Of a stretch of 64,000 bases of DNA, positions 28,005 to 37,340 are shown one piece after another. The stretch comes from Streptomyces sp. NBC_00525 (GTDB lineage Bacteria; Actinomycetota; Actinomycetes; Streptomycetales; Streptomycetaceae), in assembly GCF_036346595.1 (NCBI RefSeq), contig NZ_CP107834.1:1798001-1862000 (forward strand). Direction: 5' to 3'. The position numbers and the translations under genes were made by a program. Each line of letters starts with the position of its first letter. Within the stretch, counting starts at the first letter, position 1. The notes beneath the pieces are model-generated. The model was not told where the DNA came from, searched no databases, and was given only the letters and a program-made list of their open reading frames with translations.

Positions 28005-30026
28005 TCACTCGGCCTGGAGCACCAGCAGGGCCAGGTCGTCGTCCGGCGGGCGCTCGGCGAAGTCGTGCACGGCGCGCTTGATGCACTCCGCGATCCCCTC
28101 GGCGCTCAGCCCCGCGCAGCCGGACAGTGCCCGCGCCAGGCCGTCGCCGTCGTCGAACATCAGCCCGCCCGAGCGGCGCTCCGTGACCCCGTCGGTGACG
28201 CAGAGCAGGCTGTCGCCGGGGGCCAGGTCGAAGCTCTGGGTCTCGTAGACGGCGTCGTCCATGAGGCCGAGCAGCAGCTGCGGTTCGGCGGCGGGGCGCA
28301 CCGTGCCGTCCGGGCGCAGCAGCAGCGGCAGCGGGTGTCCGGCGCTGGCCAGGGTGCAGCGGGCGCCGCCGCCGGGCAGCGGCACCAGCTCCCCGTACAG
28401 CAGGGACAGGAAGCGGGACTGGCCGCCGTTGTCCTCGGAGTGCTGGCCGCCGGCGGCGGCGACCATGAGCGCGGCGGCCTCGGCGGCCTCCATGGCGTCG
28501 TCCAGGAGCAGCCGGTTGAGCCGGACCAGGACCTCGCCGGCCTGGAAGCCCTCGCGGGCCAGCAGCCGCAGCCAGGGCCGGGCGAGGCCGGTGACGACGG
28601 CGGCCTCGGGGCCGCTGCCCTGGACGTCGCCGAGCACGAAGCACCAGCGGTCGCCGGGGCACGGGAAGATGTCGTAGAAGTCGCCCCCGACGACGCCGTC
28701 GTCGCTCGGCTCGTAGACGAGGGAGCTGGCGACACCCGGTATCTCGGCGACCTTGCTGGGCAGCAGGCCGCGCTGGAGGATGCGGCTGATGGTGGCCTGC
28801 CGGGTGTACGCGCGGGCGGCGCCGACCGCGAGGCCGACCCGGCGTACGAAGTCCTCTATCAGGGCCGTCAGCTCGTCGGGGAGGCGCAGGGTGGACTCGC
28901 GCCCCAGGAGTACGGCTCCGAGGGTGCGCCCGCCGGAGGTGATCCGGTAGGCGAAGGCGACGCCCTCCTCCTCGCCCGGCGGTTCGCCGTCCCACTCGTC
29001 CGGTGGTTCGCCGTCCTCGGCGCTGCCGGGCCACGGCATGGTGACGGCGCCGGTCCCCACGCGTTCGGGGAGCCGGAGCGGGTCGCCCTCCAGCAGGGCG
29101 CGCAGCGGCCCTATGCGCTCCTCGTCCACGTGCCAGACCTTGGCGAGGCGCGGGACGGCCGCCGGTCCGCCGCTCTCGGGCTCCAGCCAGATCGCGCACC
29201 AGTCGGCGAGCCGGGGTACCAGTAATTGTCCGGCGAGGGCCGCCACGATGTCCTCGTCGAGCTGGCCGGCCAGCAGGTCGGACGCCTCGGCGAGGAAGGA
29301 GAGCGCGCCGCGCCCGGCCCAGTCGCCGTCGTCGCGGGCGGTGCGCCGGACGGTGGGGGCGAGCAGTTCGGCGCGCAGGCCGCGGTCGAGGCCGCCCTCG
29401 CCCCGTCCCGCCGGGAACGGGTTCCAGTCGTCGACGGGGAGCCGGGCCCAGACGGTCTTGGCGCCCGCGCGGTAGGTGATGCCCCACCGTTCGGCGAGGG
29501 CGGCGACGATCTCCAGGCCGCGTCCGTAGTCGGCGGGGGCGCCGGCGGCCTCGGCGGCGCTGTGTCCGTGGTCGCCCCGGACGGTGCGGGCGGGGTGCTG
29601 GTCGGAGACCTCCAGGATCAGCGCGGACGCCTCGTCCTCGGTGGCCTCCTCCAGCCGGAAGTACAGTTCGACGGTGGTGCCCGCGTGGACGACGGCGTTG
29701 GTCACCAGTTCGCTGACGATCACCGCCGCGTCCTCGGACAGCCGCTCGCTGAACCCGACCGCCGCGGGCAGCCCGAGCGCGGTCCACTCGGCGAGCGCGG
29801 CGGTGACGAACCGCCGGGCCGCCGCGGGCGCGAGGAGGTTGCCGGGCAGGCTGGTCCGGGCGACCGGCCGGGTGCCGGCGGCAGCGGTGGTTCCGGGACG
29901 CTGCACGATGTCCCGCTGCAAGGGAATGGACCCCACAGGGCGGCTCCTGACCTGTTCTCGCTCTGCCTGTTTCTCCGTTGTGCGCCGCTGACGACACGGA
30001 CAGAGTGACAGATCGACCCTCCGCAT
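28005..30026 (-). CDS. SpoIIE-type PP2C phosphatase with N-terminal anti-sigma-like ATPase domain
   Basis: This 673-residue protein combines an N-terminal HATPase_c domain like RsbW (FSERLSEDAAVIVSELVTNAVVHAG, residues 92-116, and DYGRGLEIVAALAERWG), a GAF-like middle domain (about 240-410) and a C-terminal SpoIIE PP2C domain (GGDFYDIFPCPGDRWCFVLGDVQGSGPEAAVVT, and LLCVTDGVTERR, ending PPDDDLALLVL) with the metal-binding Asp residues intact. It should couple an input to partner-switching control of a sigma factor. Leucine 268 is encoded by TTA (29223-29225), so translation should depend on the bldA tRNA. It is monocistronic; the ATG at 30026 is the longest choice, and an internal start is possible. 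Confidence 0.88.
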   Translation of the reverse strand: MRRVDLSLCPCRQRRTTEKQAEREQVRSRPVGSIPLQRDIVQRPGTTAAAGTRPVARTSLPGNLLAPAAARRFVTAALAEWTALGLPAAVGFSERLSEDAAVIVSELVTNAVVHAGTTVELYFRLEEATEDEASALILEVSDQHPARTVRGDHGHSAAEAAGAPADYGRGLEIVAALAERWGITYRAGAKTVWARLPVDDWNPFPAGRGEGGLDRGLRAELLAPTVRRTARDDGDWAGRGALSFLAEASDLLAGQLDEDIVAALAGQLLVPRLADWCAIWLEPESGGPAAVPRLAKVWHVDEERIGPLRALLEGDPLRLPERVGTGAVTMPWPGSAEDGEPPDEWDGEPPGEEEGVAFAYRITSGGRTLGAVLLGRESTLRLPDELTALIEDFVRRVGLAVGAARAYTRQATISRILQRGLLPSKVAEIPGVASSLVYEPSDDGVVGGDFYDIFPCPGDRWCFVLGDVQGSGPEAAVVTGLARPWLRLLAREGFQAGEVLVRLNRLLLDDAMEAAEAAALMVAAAGGQHSEDNGGQSRFLSLLYGELVPLPGGGARCTLASAGHPLPLLLRPDGTVRPAAEPQLLLGLMDDAVYETQSFDLAPGDSLLCVTDGVTERRSGGLMFDDGDGLARALSGCAGLSAEGIAECIKRAVHDFAERPPDDDLALLVLQAE

Positions 30027-30080
30027 ACGCGCCGAGTTACCGAAGTGGGTGGTGAAGAGGTTGCGGGAAGAACGCGCCGA

Positions 30081-30106
30081 CCCCCCGCGCCGTTGTGCGC
30101 GGGGGG
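30081..30106 (-). terminator. GC-rich terminator hairpin after the acyl-CoA ligase gene
   Basis: CCCCCCGCGC (30081-30090) pairs with GCGCGGGGGG (30097-30106) around a CGTTGT loop. It lies between the ligase stop at 30241 and the phosphatase start at 30026. Confidence 0.6.
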
Positions 30107-30153
30107 CTTGCAGGGGGCGCGCGAAGCACCGGCGGGCGCCCGGCGGGGCGCCG

Positions 30154-30238
30154 GTTCACGCCTGCCGGGAGTCGTTACGCGCGTACCGGAAGTCGGTACG
30201 CGCGTGCCCGGAGGTCGGTCCACGCCCGCCGGCGTGTC
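30154..30238. repeat. Degenerate 20-22-bp tandem repeat, four copies
   Basis: Four units starting at 30154, 30174, 30195 and 30217 share the pattern GGTxACGCGCGTxCCGGAxGTC. The array fills the gap immediately downstream of the ligase stop. Confidence 0.65.
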
Positions 30239-30240
30239 GG

Positions 30241-32130
30241 TCAGGCCTCGCGGGAACCGGCGTACATCTCCTCGATCAGGTCCTTGTAGGTGCGCTCGAC
30301 GACGGGTCGCTTGAGCTTGAGGCTGGGCGTCACCTCGCCGTGCTCGATGTCGAGGTCGCGCGGGAGGAGGCGGAACTTCTTGATGGTCTGCCAGCGCTGG
30401 AGGCCGTCGTTGAGCCGCTTGACGTAGCCGTCGATCAGCTCGACGGTCTTCGGGGAGGCCACGACGTCCGCGTACGGCTTGCCGGCCATGCCGTTCTCGG
30501 CGGCCCAGCCGAGGATGGTGGGCTCGTCCAGGGCGATCAGCGCGGTGCAGAAGTTGCGGTCCGCGCCGTGCACCAGGATGTTCGAGACGAACGGGCACAC
30601 GGCCTTGAACTGTCCCTCGACCTCGGCCGGTGCGATGTATTTGCCGCCGGACGTCTTGATGAGGTCCTTCTTGCGGTCCGTGATCCGCAGGAAGCCGTCC
30701 ACGGAGAGTTCGCCGATGTCGCCGGTGTGGAACCAGCCGTCGGCCTCCAGCACCTCGGCGGTCTTGTCGGGCAGTCCCTGGTAGCCCTGCATGATGCCGG
30801 GGCCGCGCAGCAGGATCTCGCCGTCGTCGGCGATCCGGACCTCGGTGCCGGGCAGCGGTTTGCCGACCGTGCCGGTGCGGTAGCTCTCGCCGGGGTTGAC
30901 GAAGGAGGCCGCGCTCGACTCGGTGAGCCCGTAGCCCTCCAGGATGTGGATGCCGGCGCCGGAGAAGAACAGTCCGATGTCGGTCGCGAGCGCGGCGGAG
31001 CCCGAGATGCAGGCGCGCAGCCGGCCGCCGAACGCCTCGCGGATCTTGGCGAAGACCAGGGCGTCGGCGACCTTGTGCTTGGCGCCGAGACCGAAGGGCA
31101 CGGACGCCTTGCCGGTGCGCCGGAAGTTGTCCTGGGAGACGCGGGCGTACTCGCGGGCGACGCCGGCCGCCCACTGGAAGATCTTGTACTTGGCGGCGCC
31201 GCCCGCGCGGGCCTTGGCCGCGACCCCGTTGTAGACCTTCTCGAAGATGCGCGGGACCGCCGCCATGTAGGTCGGCTGGACGACCGGCAGGTTCTCGATG
31301 ATCTTGTCGACGCGGCCGTCCACGGCGGTGACGTGGCCGACCTCGATCTGCCCGGAGGTGAGGACCTTGCCGAAGACGTGGGCGAGCGGCAGCCAGAGGT
31401 ACTGGATGTCGTCCTTGGTGATCAGGCCGGTGGCGACGGTGGCCTTGGCCATGTACGACCAGCTGTCGTGCGGCAGCCGTACGCCCTTGGGGCGGCCGGT
31501 GGTGCCCGAGGTGTAGATGAGGGTCGCCAGCTGCTCGGAGGTGATGGCGTCCACCCGCTCCCGGATCGCCTCCGGGTTCTTCGCCAGGTGCTCGGCGCCC
31601 CGGGCCTCCAGCTCGGCCAGGGTGAGCACCCAGCCCTCGGGGTCGCCGTCGGCGGGGCCGACGCCCTCCCCGTCGATGACCACGACGTGGGCGAGGGCGG
31701 GCAGCTCGGCACGGCGCTCACGGGCCTTGGCCAGCTGCACGGCGTCCTCGGCGATCAGGACCCGGCTCTCGGAGTCGGAGAGGATGAACGCCGACTCGTC
31801 GGCGTTGGTGGTGGGGTAGACCGTGGTGGTCGCGGCTCCCGCGCACATGACGCCGAGGTCGGCGAGAATCCACTCCACGCGCGTGGACGAGGCGAGCGCG
31901 ACGCGCTCCTCCGGCAGCACGCCCAGCGAGATCAGCCCGGCGGCCACGGCGTACACCCGCTCGGCCGCCTGCGCCCAGCTGAGCGACTTCCATACATCGG
32001 GCCCCTCGCCGCCGGCCGCCGGCACGGGGTAGCGGTACGCCTCCCCGTCCGGGGTGGCCGCCACCCGGTCGATGAAGAGGGTCGCCACGGAGGGCGGACG
32101 GTTATCGATCATGGTCTGTGTGTCGCTCAC
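30241..32130 (-). CDS. Long-chain fatty-acid-CoA ligase (AMP-dependent synthetase)
   Basis: This 629-residue adenylate-forming enzyme activates fatty acids to acyl-CoA. It has the P-loop motif LIYTSGTTGRPKGV near residue 214, the acid motif ILEGYGLTESSAASF, the adenine-binding GEILLRGPGIMQGY, and the WFHTGDIGELSVDGFLRITDRKKDLIKTSGGKYIAP hinge with the catalytic lysine downstream. The length and tail match actinobacterial FadD15-type ligases. The GTG at 32130 has GGAGG seven bases upstream. A GTTACT-like operator half site sits at 32207-32224. Confidence 0.93.
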   Translation of the reverse strand: MSDTQTMIDNRPPSVATLFIDRVAATPDGEAYRYPVPAAGGEGPDVWKSLSWAQAAERVYAVAAGLISLGVLPEERVALASSTRVEWILADLGVMCAGAATTTVYPTTNADESAFILSDSESRVLIAEDAVQLAKARERRAELPALAHVVVIDGEGVGPADGDPEGWVLTLAELEARGAEHLAKNPEAIRERVDAITSEQLATLIYTSGTTGRPKGVRLPHDSWSYMAKATVATGLITKDDIQYLWLPLAHVFGKVLTSGQIEVGHVTAVDGRVDKIIENLPVVQPTYMAAVPRIFEKVYNGVAAKARAGGAAKYKIFQWAAGVAREYARVSQDNFRRTGKASVPFGLGAKHKVADALVFAKIREAFGGRLRACISGSAALATDIGLFFSGAGIHILEGYGLTESSAASFVNPGESYRTGTVGKPLPGTEVRIADDGEILLRGPGIMQGYQGLPDKTAEVLEADGWFHTGDIGELSVDGFLRITDRKKDLIKTSGGKYIAPAEVEGQFKAVCPFVSNILVHGADRNFCTALIALDEPTILGWAAENGMAGKPYADVVASPKTVELIDGYVKRLNDGLQRWQTIKKFRLLPRDLDIEHGEVTPSLKLKRPVVERTYKDLIEEMYAGSREA

Positions 32131-32206
32131 GACATCCTCCGGGCCTGCGGCGGTACTTCACGACCGGCTGCTGCTTGATGTGATCCTGCGTGCTGCGATC
32201 CCGCTT

Positions 32207-32224
32207 GTTTAACTGGCGAGTAAC
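32207..32224. promoter_or_regulatory. Imperfect GTTACT/AGTAAC palindrome upstream of the acyl-CoA ligase gene
   Basis: The sequence GTTTAACTGGCGAGTAAC has one perfect half site (AGTAAC) and a four-of-six match in the other, with the same four-base spacing as the palindrome at 2288-2311. It lies 77 bp upstream of the ligase start, a plausible TetR-type operator position. Confidence 0.35.
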
Positions 32225-32299
32225 CAAGAAGTCGTGATCAGAGTAGAGCGCCCGCGCGCCCCGCGTAAGGGGCATTCGGACCCCGCTTGATAACGAACG

Positions 32300-32335
32300 G
32301 GCCCCCGCACCGCAGCGTGCTGCGATACGGGGGCC
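32300..32335 (-). terminator. lepA terminator hairpin
   Basis: GGCCCCCG (32300-32307) pairs with CGGGGGCC (32328-32335), and the interior CGCAGC/GCTGCG extends the stem. It lies 20 bp past the lepA stop. Confidence 0.65.
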
Positions 32336-32354
32336 GCCGGTCCTGCCCGGGAGG

Positions 32355-34229
32355 CTACTTCTTGCCCTTGCCCTCCCCGGCGGACTCGTCGGTCGACAGC
32401 ACGGAGATGAACGCGTCCTGCGGCACCTCCACGTTGCCGACCATCTTCATCCGCTTCTTGCCTTCCTTCTGCTTCTCCAGCAGCTTGCGCTTACGGGAGA
32501 TGTCGCCGCCGTAGCACTTGGCGAGGACGTCCTTGCGGATGGCGCGGACGGTCTCGCGGGCGATGACGCGGGAGCCGATGGCCGCCTGGATCGGCACCTC
32601 GAAGTTCTGCCGGGGGATGAGCTTCTGCAGCTTGGCGACCAGGCGCACCCCGTAGGCGTACGCCTTGTCCTTGTGGGTGACCGCGGAGAACGCGTCCACC
32701 TTGTCGCCGTGCAGCAGGATGTCCACCTTGACGAGCTGGGCGGACTGCTCGCCGGTGGGCTCGTAGTCGAGGGAGGCGTAACCCCGCGTCTTGGACTTCA
32801 GCTGGTCGAAGAAGTCGAAGACGATCTCGGCGAGCGGCAGCGTGTAGCGGATCTCGACGCGGTCCTCGGAGAGGTAGTCCATGCCGAGGAGGGTGCCGCG
32901 GCGCTGCTGGCACAGCTCCATGATCGCGCCGATGAACTCGCTGGGCGCCAGGACCGTGGCCCGCACGACCGGCTCGTGCACCTTGTCGATCTTGCCCTCG
33001 GGAAATTCACTCGGGTTGGTGACGGTGTGCTCGGTGCCGTCCTCCATCTCGACCCGGTAGACCACGTTGGGCGCCGTGGCGATGAGGTCGAGGCCGAACT
33101 CGCGCTCCAGCCGCTCGCGGACCACGTCCAGGTGGAGCAGGCCGAGGAAGCCGACGCGGAAGCCGAAGCCCAGCGCCGCGGAGGTCTCCGGCTCGTACAC
33201 CAGGGCGGCGTCGTTGAGCTGGAGCTTGTCCAGGGCCTCGCGCAGGTCGGGGTAGTCCGAGCCGTCCAGCGGGTAGAGCCCGGAGAACACCATCGGCTTG
33301 GGGTCCTTGTAGCCGCCCAGCGCCTCGGTCGCCCCGTTGTTCAGCGAGGTGATCGTGTCACCGACCTTGGACTGCCGGACGTCCTTCACACCGGTGATGA
33401 TGTAGCCGACCTCGCCGACGCCGATGCCGTCGGAGGGCGTCATCTCCGGCGAGGAGACGCCGATCTCCAGCAGCTCGTGGGTGGCGCCGGTCGACATCAT
33501 CCGAATGCGCTCGCGCTTGTTCAGCGAGCCGTCCACGACACGGACGTACGTGACGACGCCCCGGTACGAGTCGTAGACCGAGTCGAAGATCATCGCGCGG
33601 GCGGGGGCGTCCGCGTCGCCGACCGGGGCCGGGACGTCCCGGACGACGCGGTCGAGCAGCGCGTCCACTCCCATACCGGTCTTCGCGGAGACCTTCAGCA
33701 CGTCCTCCGGCTGGCAGCCGATGAGGTGGGCCAGCTCCTCGGAGAACTTCTCGGGCTGCGCGGCCGGCAGGTCGATCTTGTTGAGCACCGGGACGATGGT
33801 GAGGTCGTTCTCCATCGCCAGGTAGAGGTTGGCCAGGGTCTGGGCCTCGATGCCCTGGGCCGCGTCCACCAGCAGGATCGTGCCCTCGCACGCCGCGAGC
33901 GAGCGGGAGACCTCGTAGGTGAAGTCGACGTGTCCCGGCGTGTCGATCATGTTGAGGACATGGGTGCTGCCCTGGCCCTCACCGGTGGTCGGCGCCCAGG
34001 GCAGCCGGACCGCCTGGGACTTGATGGTGATACCGCGCTCGCGCTCGATGTCCATCCGGTCGAGGTACTGAGCGCGCATCTGCCGCTGGTCGACCACTCC
34101 GGTCAGCTGGAGCATCCGGTCGGCAAGGGTCGACTTACCGTGGTCGATGTGCGCGATGATGCAGAAGTTGCGGATCAGCGCCGGGTCGGTACGGCTCGGC
34201 TCGGGCACGTGGAGAGGAGTCGCGGGCAC
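32355..34229 (-). CDS. lepA: Elongation factor 4 (LepA)
   Basis: This 624-residue translational GTPase resolves stalled or mistranslocated ribosomes. It shows G1 [16 protein letters not shown] near residue 22, switch region [15 protein letters not shown]3 [13 protein letters not shown]4 NKIDLP, domains II, III and V, and the LepA-specific C-terminal domain ending in a Lys-rich [10 protein letters not shown] tail. I choose the GTG at 34229 ([22 protein letters not shown]) with AGGAC ten bases upstream; an ATG at 34310 adds non-conserved residues. It diverges from rpsT across a 215-bp promoter region. Confidence 0.96.
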   Translation of the reverse strand: MPATPLHVPEPSRTDPALIRNFCIIAHIDHGKSTLADRMLQLTGVVDQRQMRAQYLDRMDIERERGITIKSQAVRLPWAPTTGEGQGSTHVLNMIDTPGHVDFTYEVSRSLAACEGTILLVDAAQGIEAQTLANLYLAMENDLTIVPVLNKIDLPAAQPEKFSEELAHLIGCQPEDVLKVSAKTGMGVDALLDRVVRDVPAPVGDADAPARAMIFDSVYDSYRGVVTYVRVVDGSLNKRERIRMMSTGATHELLEIGVSSPEMTPSDGIGVGEVGYIITGVKDVRQSKVGDTITSLNNGATEALGGYKDPKPMVFSGLYPLDGSDYPDLREALDKLQLNDAALVYEPETSAALGFGFRVGFLGLLHLDVVRERLEREFGLDLIATAPNVVYRVEMEDGTEHTVTNPSEFPEGKIDKVHEPVVRATVLAPSEFIGAIMELCQQRRGTLLGMDYLSEDRVEIRYTLPLAEIVFDFFDQLKSKTRGYASLDYEPTGEQSAQLVKVDILLHGDKVDAFSAVTHKDKAYAYGVRLVAKLQKLIPRQNFEVPIQAAIGSRVIARETVRAIRKDVLAKCYGGDISRKRKLLEKQKEGKKRMKMVGNVEVPQDAFISVLSTDESAGEGKGKK

Positions 34230-34339
34230 GCAGGGTCCTGATTCTTGAGACGCCGGACGCCGTGTCTCGGGTCGATGTCGGGTCGGGGCGGATCGGTACG
34301 TAGCTTCCATCGTCCCACGCCTGCGGGGCGGCGACCGGT

Positions 34340-34369
34340 TTGGGCCGGTCCGAGGGCTGCTGCTACCGT
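34340..34369 (+). promoter_or_regulatory. Candidate rpsT promoter
   Basis: TTGGGC (34340-34345) and TACCGT (34364-34369) are spaced by 18 bases, resembling a vegetative HrdB-type promoter, about 75 bp upstream of the rpsT GTG. Assigned by eye only. Confidence 0.4.
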
Positions 34370-34444
34370 GGACAGCTGTGCCCCGTGGCTCTCGGGCCGT
34401 ACGGACACTCCTAGAAGATCCAACGAACCTGAAAAGGCTCTTTC

Positions 34445-34711
34445 GTGGCGAACATCAAGTCCCAGATCAAGCGGAACAAGACGAACGAGAAGGCGCGCCT
34501 GCGCAACAAGGCCGTCAAGTCGTCGCTCAAGACCGCGATCCGCAAGGCCCGCGAGGCCGTCGTCGCGGGTGACGTCGAGAAGGCCACCGTGGCCGTCCGC
34601 GACGCCTCCCGTCAGCTCGACAAGGCTGTCTCGAAGGGTGTCATCCACAAGAACGCCGCCGCCAACAAGAAGTCGGCGCTGGCCGCCAAGGCTGCCACCC
34701 TCCAGGGCTGA
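34445..34711 (+). CDS. rpsT: 30S ribosomal protein S20
   Basis: This 88-residue highly basic alpha-helical protein begins [29 protein letters not shown], the S20 signature, and ends with [18 protein letters not shown]. It binds 16S rRNA at the bottom of the 30S subunit. The start is GTG at 34445 with AAAGG upstream. Codon choice is extreme (AAG for lysine, CGC/CGT for arginine), as expected for a highly expressed gene. The hairpin at 34831-34868 is its likely terminator. Confidence 0.98.
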   Translation: MANIKSQIKRNKTNEKARLRNKAVKSSLKTAIRKAREAVVAGDVEKATVAVRDASRQLDKAVSKGVIHKNAAANKKSALAAKAATLQG

Positions 34712-34830
34712 GCGATCTGAGCACCGCCGGAACGGATCAAGCGGGCCCTCTACCCCGCTCCTGACCGGCCCCCGCGTCGCACACCGAACCTGCGTTCGCC
34801 ACGCGGGTGCGACGCACCCTTCTGTACCCG

Positions 34831-34868
34831 AGGCCCCGCCACCCTTTCCCCAGGGTGAAGCGGGGCCT
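34831..34868. terminator. Hairpin between rpsT and holA
   Basis: AGGCCCCGC (34831-34839) pairs with GCGGGGCCT (34860-34868), with an inner ACCCT/AGGGT stem. Being symmetric and between convergent genes, it could terminate both rpsT and holA transcripts. Confidence 0.6.
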
Positions 34869-34908
34869 TCGGCGTATGCGGGGTGCCCGGCGTACGGCGC
34901 GGCTTCCC

Positions 34909-34940
34909 GCGCACGCGCATGCGCATGCGCATGCGCATGC
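34909..34940. repeat. Alternating purine-pyrimidine GCGCAT tract
   Basis: Thirty-two consecutive bases alternate purine and pyrimidine, including four perfect GCGCAT hexamers (34915-34938). It ends 8 bp from the holA stop codon. Such sequences favour left-handed Z-DNA or cruciform structure. Confidence 0.75.
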
Positions 34941-34948
34941 GGGGAGGT

Positions 34949-35944
34949 CTATCGGGGGCCGCGTCCGGCCCGTGCGGCGCCGGCCACCGCGACCACGGCC
35001 TTCTCCAGCGCGTACTCGGGGTCGTCGCCGCCGCCCTTCACGCCCGCGTCCGCCTCCGCGACCGCCCGCAGCGCCACGGCGACGCCGTCCGGGGTCCAGC
35101 CCCGCATCTGCTGGCGGACGCGGTCGATTTTCCACGGCGGCATCCCCAGCTCGCGCGCCAGGTCCGCGGGGCGCCCGCCGCGCGCCGACGACAGCTTGCC
35201 GATCGCCCGTACGCCCTGCGCCAGGGCGCTGGTGATCAGGACCGGCGCCACGCCCGTGGACAGCGACCAGCGCAGCGCCTCCAGGGCCTCCGCCGCCCGC
35301 CCTTCGACCGCCCGGTCGGCGACCGTGAAGCTCGACGCCTCGGCCCGCCCCGTGTAGTAGCGCCCGACGACCGCCTCGTCGATCGTGCCCTCGATGTCCG
35401 CGACGAGCTGCGACACCGCACTGGCCAGCTCCCGCAGGTCGCTCCCGATGGCGTCGACCAGCGCCTGGCACGCCTCGGGCGTCGCGGAACGGCCAAGCGT
35501 GCGGAACTCCCCGCGTACGAAGGACAGCCGCTCGGCCGGCTTCGTGGTCTTCGGGCAGGCGACCTCGCGGGCCCCGGCCTTGCGGGCCGCGTCGAGCAGG
35601 CCCTTCCCCTTGGCCCCGCCCGCGTGCAGCAGGACGAGGATGATCTCCTCGACCGGGTCGCCCAGATACTTCTTGACGTCCTTGACGGTGTCCGCGCCGA
35701 GGTCCTGCGCGTTGCGCACGACCACGACCTTGCGCTCGGCGAACAGCGACGGGCTGGTCAGCTCGGCCAGCGTGCCCGGCTGGAGCTGGTCGGGGGTGAG
35801 GTCCCGGACGTCCGTGTCGGCGTCGGCGGCGCGGGCCGCCGCCACGACCTGCCGCACGGCACGGTCGAGGAGCAGGTCCTCCTGCCCCACGGCGAGCGTG
35901 AGGGGGGCGAGCGGGTCGTCGGTGGAATTCCTTCTGGTGGCCAT
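34949..35944 (-). CDS. holA: DNA polymerase III subunit delta
   Basis: This 331-residue clamp-loader subunit begins MATRRNSTDDPLAPLTLAVGQEDLLLDRAV, followed by DVRDLTPDQLQPGTLAELTSPSLFAERKVVVVRNAQDL, LLHAGGAKGKGLLDAARKAG and LGMPPWKIDRVRQQMRGW, the conserved blocks of HolA. It opens the beta sliding clamp for loading. The ATG at 35944 gives the normal length; frames further upstream are non-conserved. It converges with rpsT and diverges from a small hypothetical gene. Confidence 0.93.
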   Translation of the reverse strand: MATRRNSTDDPLAPLTLAVGQEDLLLDRAVRQVVAAARAADADTDVRDLTPDQLQPGTLAELTSPSLFAERKVVVVRNAQDLGADTVKDVKKYLGDPVEEIILVLLHAGGAKGKGLLDAARKAGAREVACPKTTKPAERLSFVRGEFRTLGRSATPEACQALVDAIGSDLRELASAVSQLVADIEGTIDEAVVGRYYTGRAEASSFTVADRAVEGRAAEALEALRWSLSTGVAPVLITSALAQGVRAIGKLSSARGGRPADLARELGMPPWKIDRVRQQMRGWTPDGVAVALRAVAEADAGVKGGGDDPEYALEKAVVAVAGAARAGRGPR

Positions 35945-36027
35945 CGCCGTCCAGCATCCCACGGGCCACCGACAGCCCGGCCGCGACCGGGTCCGCCGCA
36001 CCCCGCCCCGTACCCGAGAATGAGCAC

Positions 36028-36273
36028 GTGAGCGATGAGAGACACGTCCTGGTGCTGCCCGACCGCGACGCCGCCGAGGAGGCGGCGCAGGAGCTGGCGG
36101 ACCGCTTCGGCGTCACCGACGAACCGCAGCTCGTGCGCGACGCGCTGGCCGGCGAGGACGACGCCGAGGACGCCCAGTGGCTGGTGGTCGTGGAGGACCC
36201 GCGGGGCCGTCTCGACGCCGCCGCGCTCGACGCGTTCGCCGCCGAGTACGAAGGGTGGCTGGAGGCCCCGTGA
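36028..36273 (+). CDS. Small acidic hypothetical protein
   Basis: This 81-residue, strongly acidic protein (MSDERHVLVLPDRDAAEEA...) has an alternating beta/alpha pattern: a V-L-V-L strand, two acidic helices, WLVVVED, then a C-terminal helix. The GTG at 36028 follows an AGAATGAGCAC context; no strong ribosome site is visible. It is not recognised as a known family. Position beside holA and clean coding bias support it as a gene. Confidence 0.65.
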   Translation: MSDERHVLVLPDRDAAEEAAQELADRFGVTDEPQLVRDALAGEDDAEDAQWLVVVEDPRGRLDAAALDAFAAEYEGWLEAP

Positions 36274-36306
36274 GGTGCGGGCCGCCGCGCCGGCGGCCCG
36301 CGCGGC

Positions 36307-37191
36307 TCAGCCCTTCGGGACGATCTGGACGTCCATCTCGATGGAGATGCTCGGGCCGACGACCGCGATGCCCCGGGCCAGCATCGTCTGCCAGGTGAGG
36401 GTGAAGTCCTCGCGGTGCAGCTGCGTGGTGGCACGGCAGGCGGCCCTGGGCTCGCCCTCCATCCCGTTGCCGAGCCCCAGGTACTGGGTGTCGAGCGTCA
36501 CCGTACGGCTCACGCCGTGCAGGGTGAGCGCGCCGCTCACGCCCCAGCGGGAGCCGCCCCGGTGAACGAAGCGGTCGCTGTAGAACTCCAGCGTCGGGTA
36601 GCGGCCGACGTCCAGGAAGTCGCTGGAGCGCAGGTGGTCGTCGCGCATCTGCACGTTCGTGTCGATGGACGCGGCGTCGATGATCACGTGCATCGCCGAG
36701 TCCTCCATGCGGTCGGCGATCCGTACCGCCCCGGCGAAGGTGTTGAACCGGCCGTGGATGCGGGCCATGCCGATGTGGCGGGCGGTGAAGCCGATCTGCG
36801 AGTGCATCGGCTCGATCTCCCAGTCACCGGACTCGGGCAGCTGCGGCGGCGCGGAGATCTGGAGCGTCACATCGCCGAGGCTCGCGTGCCCGCCCTCGGT
36901 GACCGTGGCCGAACCGTGGAAGGGGGTGAACCCCTCCGCCGTGACGGCCAGCCGGTACTCCCCCGCCGGGACCGTGGCCAGGACACTGCCGTACGGGTCG
37001 GTCTCGCCCCCGACCACCTTGCGCCCCGCACGGTCCGTCAGTACGAACTCCGCCTGTGCGACCGGCTCGTTCACCGGGTCGAGCACCCGGCAGCTGAGGA
37101 CACCCGCCGAGTCCGGCACCACCAGTCCGGCGAGGGCGTTGCCGAGGGCGGCGCCCGTCGTAGTTTTGCTTCCGAACCAACGGCCGAACAT
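36307..37191 (-). CDS. YceI family protein with N-terminal carboxypeptidase-regulatory-like domain
   Basis: This 294-residue protein has an N-terminal beta-sandwich (about 25-105; VLSCRVLDPVNEPVAQAEFVLTDRAGRKVVGGETDPYGSVLATVPAGEYRLAVTAEGFTP) like carboxypeptidase-D regulatory domains. A YceI lipocalin-like domain (about 120-290) begins WEIEPMHSQIGFTARHIGMARIHGRFN and includes the family LTLHGVSRTVTLD. YceI proteins bind isoprenoid or amide lipids. There is no signal peptide, so it is probably cytoplasmic. An alternative GTG start lies at 37200. Confidence 0.85.
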   Translation of the reverse strand: MFGRWFGSKTTTGAALGNALAGLVVPDSAGVLSCRVLDPVNEPVAQAEFVLTDRAGRKVVGGETDPYGSVLATVPAGEYRLAVTAEGFTPFHGSATVTEGGHASLGDVTLQISAPPQLPESGDWEIEPMHSQIGFTARHIGMARIHGRFNTFAGAVRIADRMEDSAMHVIIDAASIDTNVQMRDDHLRSSDFLDVGRYPTLEFYSDRFVHRGGSRWGVSGALTLHGVSRTVTLDTQYLGLGNGMEGEPRAACRATTQLHREDFTLTWQTMLARGIAVVGPSISIEMDVQIVPKG

Positions 37192-37340
37192 TCTTTCCAC
37201 ACACTCCCGGGCGCGCTCTCACCTCGGGCCGTGGGGCAGACGTCGTTGTCGGAGCAGCGGCCCGCCGACGAGGATGCATTCGAACACCATTGAGGCGTTC
37301 GAGGCAAACGCAGCAGCTCGCGGAGGCTTGGGCGTAGGTG

